Source: Stenopsyche tienmushanensis (taxonomy: Eukaryota > Arthropoda > Insecta > Trichoptera > Stenopsychidae). From it: a stretch of 64,000 nucleotides of DNA. This document shows positions 58,086 through 64,000 of this stretch, piece after piece. Within the stretch, counting starts at the first letter, position 1; each line of letters starts with the position of its first letter. The notes under the pieces are model-generated. The model saw only the letters and a list, made by a program, of their open reading frames with translations, did no database searches and was not told the origin of the DNA. The translations under genes were made by a program, and so were the position numbers. The stretch is from contig WACJ01000069.1 of assembly GCA_008973525.1 (NCBI GenBank), positions 992,001 through 1,056,000 of the forward strand, read 5' to 3'.

Positions 58086-59087
58086 CACCACAAAAACTAA
58101 ACAATTGAGAGTAAAACCAATATATATATTTTACTTCAGTCAAGACAATCTCAAGTGGATTTATAAAATATCGCGTTTTGTAATGGATTTTTTTTTATAT
58201 AAACAAATAGCCTCTCATTGTCCGGACAGGTTATTTTGTATAAGTCTTGTAAACTGGTTTATATTGATTAAAAATGACGTCCAATTTATCTTCTTAAATT
58301 CGACATGTTCATGCGATACTAAAATATATGATCAAGATTATATAGAGAATCATAACGTACATATTTTTTTAATCGTAAATGAAGATATTCCCAGCACTGT
58401 TCAAAACAAGTTTTGATTAATAATTACTGTTGTTCACGCTTTTTTCTGAACAAATCAATCGATCTAAAATGTACTATACCCGGGTGTTAATACGTTGGCT
58501 GGTACGTGCAAAGACGTGATCCACGGAGTCTGCAGTCTGGCCTCCTAATTACGAGGCAGTGTAAGTTATAATAGTAGAACTAATTTACAGTGCCTACCCT
58601 CCTATATCGGAACATCTATCGGCTACTGGATGGTAGCTAACGACCCAAATATCTACAATTTTGACTACTGTTCACATGGCCGGTATAATCGTGGCTCCAA
58701 ATTGATGCGGCTTAGTTCCCTAAAATTATATGGCCGTATTGAAATGCAATAACTTCAATTAGTATCATTATTCACGCGGAAGATACATTACCGTCATTAA
58801 ATCGAAATGCAAATGTACTATCGAGAAATATTTGACGATTAGCATCTAAGCGGAGCGATTTGAAAATAAACGCAAAATCTATATAGACGTTGAAATCATC
58901 AACAGAAAAAATTGATAAACTACGTGCACTTGCATCTGTTATGTGCACCTCGTATGTATATTTAAATATTTCATTGGTATGCGTTGTTTGCTATTTATAA
59001 AAGCGCATTGTTAAATTATTTGCAATAATATGCTTGCATGCATAAGTAGATTCGTTCAGTTGAAGTAACTGTCTGTTTTAAAGCTAA
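58086..59087. other. No gene recognised
   Basis: The 58060-58416 frame has no motif. 58480-58760 is more complex. No repeats shared with elsewhere in the window. Confidence 0.4.
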
Positions 59088-59341
59088 CTTTCAATAGCCC
59101 CGGTAGCGCAAATTGGCTCGAACGTCACGGAAAGTGAAACTCAAACAAATTGATTTGATTTCCCGACAAATTATTTATTTCCGTCGCTGCAGATGAATAC
59201 TTATATACTATAATACTTAGATGTGATTCGTAATTATATTACGGAGGAATACAAAAATTCTGAAGCCCGTATCTATTATATTTCATATCGATATTCCCAT
59301 TATTAGAGTCGAGGTGTAGTAAATACATCACCGGAAAGGTG
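59088..59341 (-). repeat. Composite of repeat families D and C
   Basis: On the minus strand 59341-59160 follows family D (CACCTTTCCGGTGATG ... ATAATTTGTCGGGAAATC). It passes directly into the 3' block of family C at about 59140-59088 (GAGTTTCACTTTCCGTGACG, TTCGAGCCAATTTGCGCTACC). Either D and C are parts of one longer element or they share a 3' end. Confidence 0.6.
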
Positions 59342-59840
59342 AATATGAAAAATTGAACACATACATATATTAGACAGTTACTGCCCTTAGGCGTCGCGTT
59401 TACTTTATTACGTTTACTAATCCCGATATTCATGAGCACCTAAAACTGTCCGGGATCTCGGGATTGGATTCCCTAGTTGGGAGTGTATTTAATTTAAAAA
59501 ATATATACTTCCAAAAAATCTTCATAATGGGTATAAATGTGAAAAAAACATAGCGTAATAATATATTAGCCTCAGATTTTAGTGAATATATTAGCTAAAG
59601 GAATTTCTAAAATTCTAATTACTTACGGAGTTATAGCTATTTTAGTGATACGCCAACTAAGCCGCTAATACCTGAATGAAATCTTTAAAATATATTTTTT
59701 TCATCACGGTTAGTAATAGCAATAGTAAGTAGTAAATAGACGACTGGTCAATATTTTTTTCCTTAAACCACATCATACAAGAATACTTGAATGTCATAAT
59801 GTATCAACTTAGTAAAATCGAGACAATTTTATAGAAAAAA
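59342..59840. other. No gene; family E fragment at 59597-59668
   Basis: CTAAAATTCTAATTACTTACG with GGAGTTATAGCTATTTTAG matches 41305-41350. The rest is AT-rich. Confidence 0.4.
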
Positions 59841-59863
59841 CGCTTTATACGAGGGTCCACTGC
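59841..59863 (-). repeat. pogo/Tigger-like terminal inverted repeat
   Basis: On the minus strand CAGTGGACCCTCGTATAAAGC has the form of pogo-type ends. It directly abuts the TTAA of the next MITE, which probably inserted here. The body and other end were not found. Confidence 0.4.
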
Positions 59864-59864
59864 A

Positions 59865-60337
59865 TTAACCCTTTGAGTAGGGAGCTAATTTAAAATAGTG
59901 ATAATCATAGATGCTATATTTTTTTGTCAGCTACTTATCGTCGCACAAATCCATTTATCTGCCAGAACCGTCGCAGCCTGTATGAAGCTTGTACATACAT
60001 AAATAAACACTGTCGATATCATACAATTTTCGTTAATTTCTTCAAGTAAACATAAACAATACATTTGAAATCGATTAATTAAATCATTAACATATCATTA
60101 TTTGGTTGATAAATTTGGATTTATTATCTATACAATTGTGCGATGTACACAAGATACTCTCTCCGTCTCTGTCTCCCATTGACAATCTCCGACTTGCAAA
60201 ATAATCTCTCCGTCTTTGTTTCTCTCAAAACTCAACATGCAAGACACTCTCCGTCTCTGTCTGTCTCTGAGCCCAACGTGTAATAATGCTCTTTGAGGTA
60301 AGACACAATACTATGTCTTACCTCTTTGGCGGGTTAA
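59865..60337 (-). mobile_element. TTAA-flanked MITE family A (subtype A2), best-preserved copy
   Basis: TTAACCCTTTGAGTAGGGAGC at 59865 and CCTCTTTGGCGGGTTAA ending at 60337 give perfect TTAA duplications and CCC...GGG ends, the form of piggyBac-type elements. It contains CAGAACCGTCGCAGCCTG, AATAAACACTGTCGATATC, GGTTGATAAATTTGG, and three tandem CTCTCCGTCTCTGTCTC-type modules at about 60155-60275. Length 473 bp. Non-coding. Confidence 0.8.
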
Positions 60338-61971
60338 TCGATTATGCATTATGTTAAATTGTCGAACTTTATAATGTTCACCAATTGACAATGCAACTAC
60401 TATGAGTGACAATATGATATATTTTGAATCTATTTTAGAGGCCAAAGTGTCTATTTAAAATATCACAGGCTGAACAGTTTCACAGTAAGCTTACAACAAG
60501 AAAGAAAGCGAATTATAACCAATAACATTTATATCATTATAATTCACAAATGATAATTGCATTATTCAATGGGATTTAAGATGGATCTTGTAGCGACATG
60601 TACTATATAATTGTTTGACATACACTGTCCTTACAAGGATCGCCACAATCGTCCAGCGACTGAATGATCAGCTAGCATTGACGTGTACCCGACACATCTC
60701 AGCAAAGTGCTTCTTTATCCAATTAAACGAGATAAAATTCCAAAAACGGCGATCAATTTGATCTGCAGCGTAGTAAACTAGTTCTCGAAGCTTATTTTTC
60801 ACTCGAAGCAATCCCGTTTTTCAACGGGGAGGCTGTGTAAAGAGAGGATGCTTTTGAGCACGATTTTTTTTTGTGACGGGAATTATTATTATCAGGGGTA
60901 TTCAAAGTTCTCAATTAATGCGGTCAGAGCTTATGCACGAAACTGGATTTATTCATGAGGTTATACGATGAAGCCGTAGATTATTAGTTTATGGCGTTGA
61001 GGTCACGTACAGCTGCCGATCACGTTTTACGCATAATTACCCATCGCGCTATAAGCCGGTAGCTTGACCGAAGAGATGAGCTCCTACCGGTCTCTACCTG
61101 CATCGTAAATAAATAAGGAAACAAAAATAGACGATCTTCTCGATAGGACCGCGATCTAAAAAATCGGGAAAAATCCCATTTGTCCCACGAAAAAAACGCG
61201 ATCGATAATGCGTCGGTGAGTTGACACATTGTTGCCCGCGTGTATGTTTTGATTCGCTGACCCCTTCTCGCTTCGCAGACAAAAGCATTCCATTTCAAGG
61301 AGCTAACTTTTGGAGTAATTTTCATTACTTGATATAGAGATTACATGTTCTTGGCATTAAATTGGGATGAGTTTCTCGAGAGTTGCAAGTTTCGGTATCG
61401 CATTTGAAACATCGAACTATTTCAAACTTCAAAACGTCTGTTATGGTAAATGTTGAAAGCATTTTGAATCTCCGGCATTTCTATTAGCTCAGGCAACTCT
61501 TTGACAGGGTCAAATATTTACCCAACTTTTGACAATATGAAGCTGCGCAGATTGTATTTCTCTTTATTTGCTAATACATCCGTGATATAATAATCGATCA
61601 AATATCAATAATAAAAATCGCGAACAAAACATACTTAATTATCTTTCCTTATGATAATCTGATGAATTTATTTAGTATAGATACATATTAGATGATTAAA
61701 TTCATTCTTTTAATTACGCAGATTAGATGTCGCTTCACAACATACAATATTAGCATATTCACATACACATCTCAATAAGATTCGCATTGATCCTTGATTT
61801 CTTGAAATAAGTGATATGTAGATTACAATAAGAAAAAAGACGTGGATATAGTGATGTTATAAAATACATTTATAATACAATTTCTTGACAGTAGATCCTA
61901 TTTTATCTGAAAAGCCTATAAAGTTTACAAAGCTTTATTTTAATTATTTAAGGGATGTTGAATTATACAGC
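60338..61971. other. No gene recognised
   Basis: 60590-61330 is more complex with CpG. Two overlapping minus frames at 61020-61325 (101 and 64 codons) read the same DNA in different frames and have no domain. The rest is AT-rich. Confidence 0.4.
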
Positions 61972-62700
61972 GATTTGCACATGGGCCGACATTTTTTTTA
62001 GGGGTTAAGGGGGTCATTGGCTACGTTTCAGACATAAACCCTATGTCCTAAGTGTCAGGGTTGTCGAAATAGATTTTTATTCAACATTTTTCAATGTACC
62101 CAATTTTTCACTTTTAAACCATCATAAAATTTTTATTTGTGCTTGTAATAGTACGAAATAACTGTTTTTGTATTTTGCAATACATTTTTGATCTTAATAA
62201 ACTATTATTTTATGCAATTCGTTCAAAGAAAATTAGTTCTGAGCTTTCGAAGTCACAAAAAATGTGCGAACAAATGAGAAATGTCAACTTCTAAATTTAC
62301 TAAATAAAAAACTAACAAATATTTTTAACTTACTTAAGTTTTGAAAACATCTATTGTTTATACCCTTTTTAATGATATGCTATATGTCATGCAAATCATT
62401 CAATAAGTCATTAAATTTGAAGAGTTACCAATTTTCTAGGGTCACGGTTAAGAAAAAACTTTATATGTTTAAGATGTTTTATTTACAAAATTTGCTCAAA
62501 TTGGCTACTTATACTTTGTATGCATGCACTATACCCTTTTCTTATTTCAACTATAGTTCTTTCATTTTTGCAAAGGCGATGATTATTCTTTCAATTAGGA
62601 AAAAAAATCTTTTGCACGTTCCCATGCAAATAAATCCAGTGGTGTCAGGTCTGGAGACCACGCGAGCCATATAATAGGGCTGGTAAAATATTCTAATCCC
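61972..62700 (+). mobile_element. Repeat family B copy with full left arm
   Basis: The outer tip is TATACAGCGATTTGCACATGG at about 61973, then CATAAACCCTATGTCCTAAG, AATGTGCGAACAAATGAGAAA, TGATATGCTATATGTCATGC and TAGGGTCACGGTTAAG, to CTTTCAATTAGG near 62600. The centre is a single 65-bp-type unit in reverse orientation at about 62613-62680 (complement reads SPDLTPLDLF-like). This copy defines the left arm as about 630 bp. Confidence 0.75.
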
Positions 62701-64000
62701 ATTTGAAATCCTATTTGTTATGTAAACACAGTAAAATTTCGCTTAATTCCGCTTCAGTATAACGCGGTATATGGTCACGAAATAGCATGTGATATTTGTA
62801 TTTCTCGAAATCGCACACGATTTTGTTACTTTGATACTTGTATGCAGTCTCGTGGTGGTTTTAATGTCATTACAGTAAGAAATGCATGTTTGTTGTGTCA
62901 CAGATGATTAACAGGTTTAACGCTGTTTCATTTAGCACTCTTTTTTATATCGATCATCCTGGTTTGCCCATGGTCACGGTCATACAAACACACGAAGCAA
63001 TGCATACGATGCACTTTTAGGTTGCTATAGTTATTTGGCGTAATTGAAATGTAATTGAGTATGGTTTCCAGCTTGGAGTATAGGTTTGTGTTGAAAAACC
63101 ATTGATTGTTTTCTATTTAAAATTAATTTGATTTTTTTTAAATATTGTGATCATTGCTGTCCGTTGACAGTTAAGCAAATTGTCCATAATTTCCATCAAA
63201 GTAATTAATATTCCGACCAGATATTTAACATATTCGCCAGCAAATTCCGATTAGAATAAATTTGCTTAAATTAAGCTGTCAAATAAATATCTTCACGTTC
63301 AACAATCGTCGACATGTCGATGGAATTATTTATCAATTAATGCGATTCTGCCTCATATCAATTTGGAGATTCGACGGAGTGTTCGGCAAGCCATTAATTT
63401 AATGTGTCTCGAATCGTTTATGGTAAATCGTCCGTGGCCTTCCTTATTCGGTCGTTTATCCGAGTGTCGCAAGATCTGCACGAGACGTCTTCTGATCGAC
63501 AATGAGGAGTGCCGAACGAAGAGATTTCTTCATTCGGTGCCAATGCAATAAACCAAGATCGTTTCCCTCGCAATCAATGGCCGTCACCTCTAAATGAAGC
63601 CATAAAAACTGAAATGGTCTACCCGTTTGGGAATACGGAGGCGTTTCAATTAACGAGATGAACCTCGGAGTACAGGTTGTACAGAATCTACTTGTGTGCA
63701 ACATAATATGGCTCGCTCGAAACGTGTATCATCACGCCCTTATTAAATTGTCGACATGCTAAATTGGCATTTCCAATCATACACATTTTAAGGATGCATC
63801 GATTATGTATAATTTGCCTCTGGAATGCCTGCAACTTGGAGCAAATCAGATGTGTATTTCCATCAACAATTTAACCCGGTACCAATTTTAAACACGAATA
63901 AAGTGGAAAACAAACTTTACAGAAATTCCACTTGGTTGGCATATCTGTTAGTCAAAACATCCATTCAATTATAAAAACAGAAACGACACGGAAAACCTTC
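62701..64000. other. No gene recognised; possible pogo-like end at 62725
   Basis: ACAGTAAAATTTCGCTTAATTC and CAGTATAACGCGGTATATGG near 62725-62775 resemble pogo/Tigger ends. 63330-63720 is CpG-rich with overlapping frames on opposite strands (62 and 82 codons) and no domain. Confidence 0.4.

Noticed and set aside
58060..58416. 118-codon open frame on the plus strand
   Set aside because: It opens on TTG, starts inside repeat family C, is rich in Ile/Phe/Lys as expected for AT-rich chance frames, and has no recognisable domain.

Overview
The window reads as intergenic or intronic DNA from an arthropod nuclear genome, most likely an insect. It is AT-rich with frequent CpG dinucleotides, and has a eukaryotic tRNA with internal Pol III boxes. 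Decayed mariner, piggyBac-like, hAT, R1-clade LINE and LTR retrotransposon pieces are scattered through it, and it has no prokaryote-style gene packing. The CpG abundance and the mixture of mariner and TTAA elements would suit Hymenoptera, but that is an inference and the species is not identified. No host protein-coding gene could be supported. Every reading frame that resembles a known protein is a broken transposon protein, with one possible decayed C2H2 zinc finger as the exception.

Layout. At 0.3 kb lies a tRNA-Phe-like gene whose anticodon reads TAA. A deleted mariner copy lies at 0.65-1.47 kb and a sister copy at 43.8-44.6 kb, with different internal deletions. From 3.6 to 60.3 kb there are eight copies of one TTAA-flanked MITE family (called A here). 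A second family (B; 10.4, 24.9, 26.5, 31.5, 33.5 and 62.0 kb) has long inverted arms. In four of its six copies the centre is a tandem array of a 65-bp fragment of Tc1/mariner transposase around the SPDLTPLDFF motif. Families C and D (2.4, 5.9, 23.3, 47.8, 49.6, 57.9 and 59.1 kb) are shorter unclassified repeats. Solo or partial LTRs of one gypsy-like retroelement are at 14.1, 29.1, 36.7, 39.5 and 52.8 kb; the last keeps a primer binding site. R1-clade LINE 3' ends are at 21.0-22.0 kb as an inverted pair and at 25.6-26.5 kb. A mariner remnant is at 20.2-20.9 kb, a ZBED-type hAT transposase fragment at 16.7-17.1 kb, and a TTAA-flanked Kolobok/Mutator-like remnant at 45.0-46.4 kb.

The remaining long stretches are unannotated AT-rich DNA with islands of higher complexity and CpG content (about 4.2-5.4, 6.6-7.4, 17.3-18.3, 42.8-43.4 and 55.2-55.6 kb). 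These could be conserved non-coding DNA or distal regulatory regions. No operon-like or pathway-level cooperation exists here. The interest lies in transposon structure: the foldback-like B family with its transposase-derived minisatellite, LTR hairpins that persist while their sequence changes, and the tRNA with altered identity.
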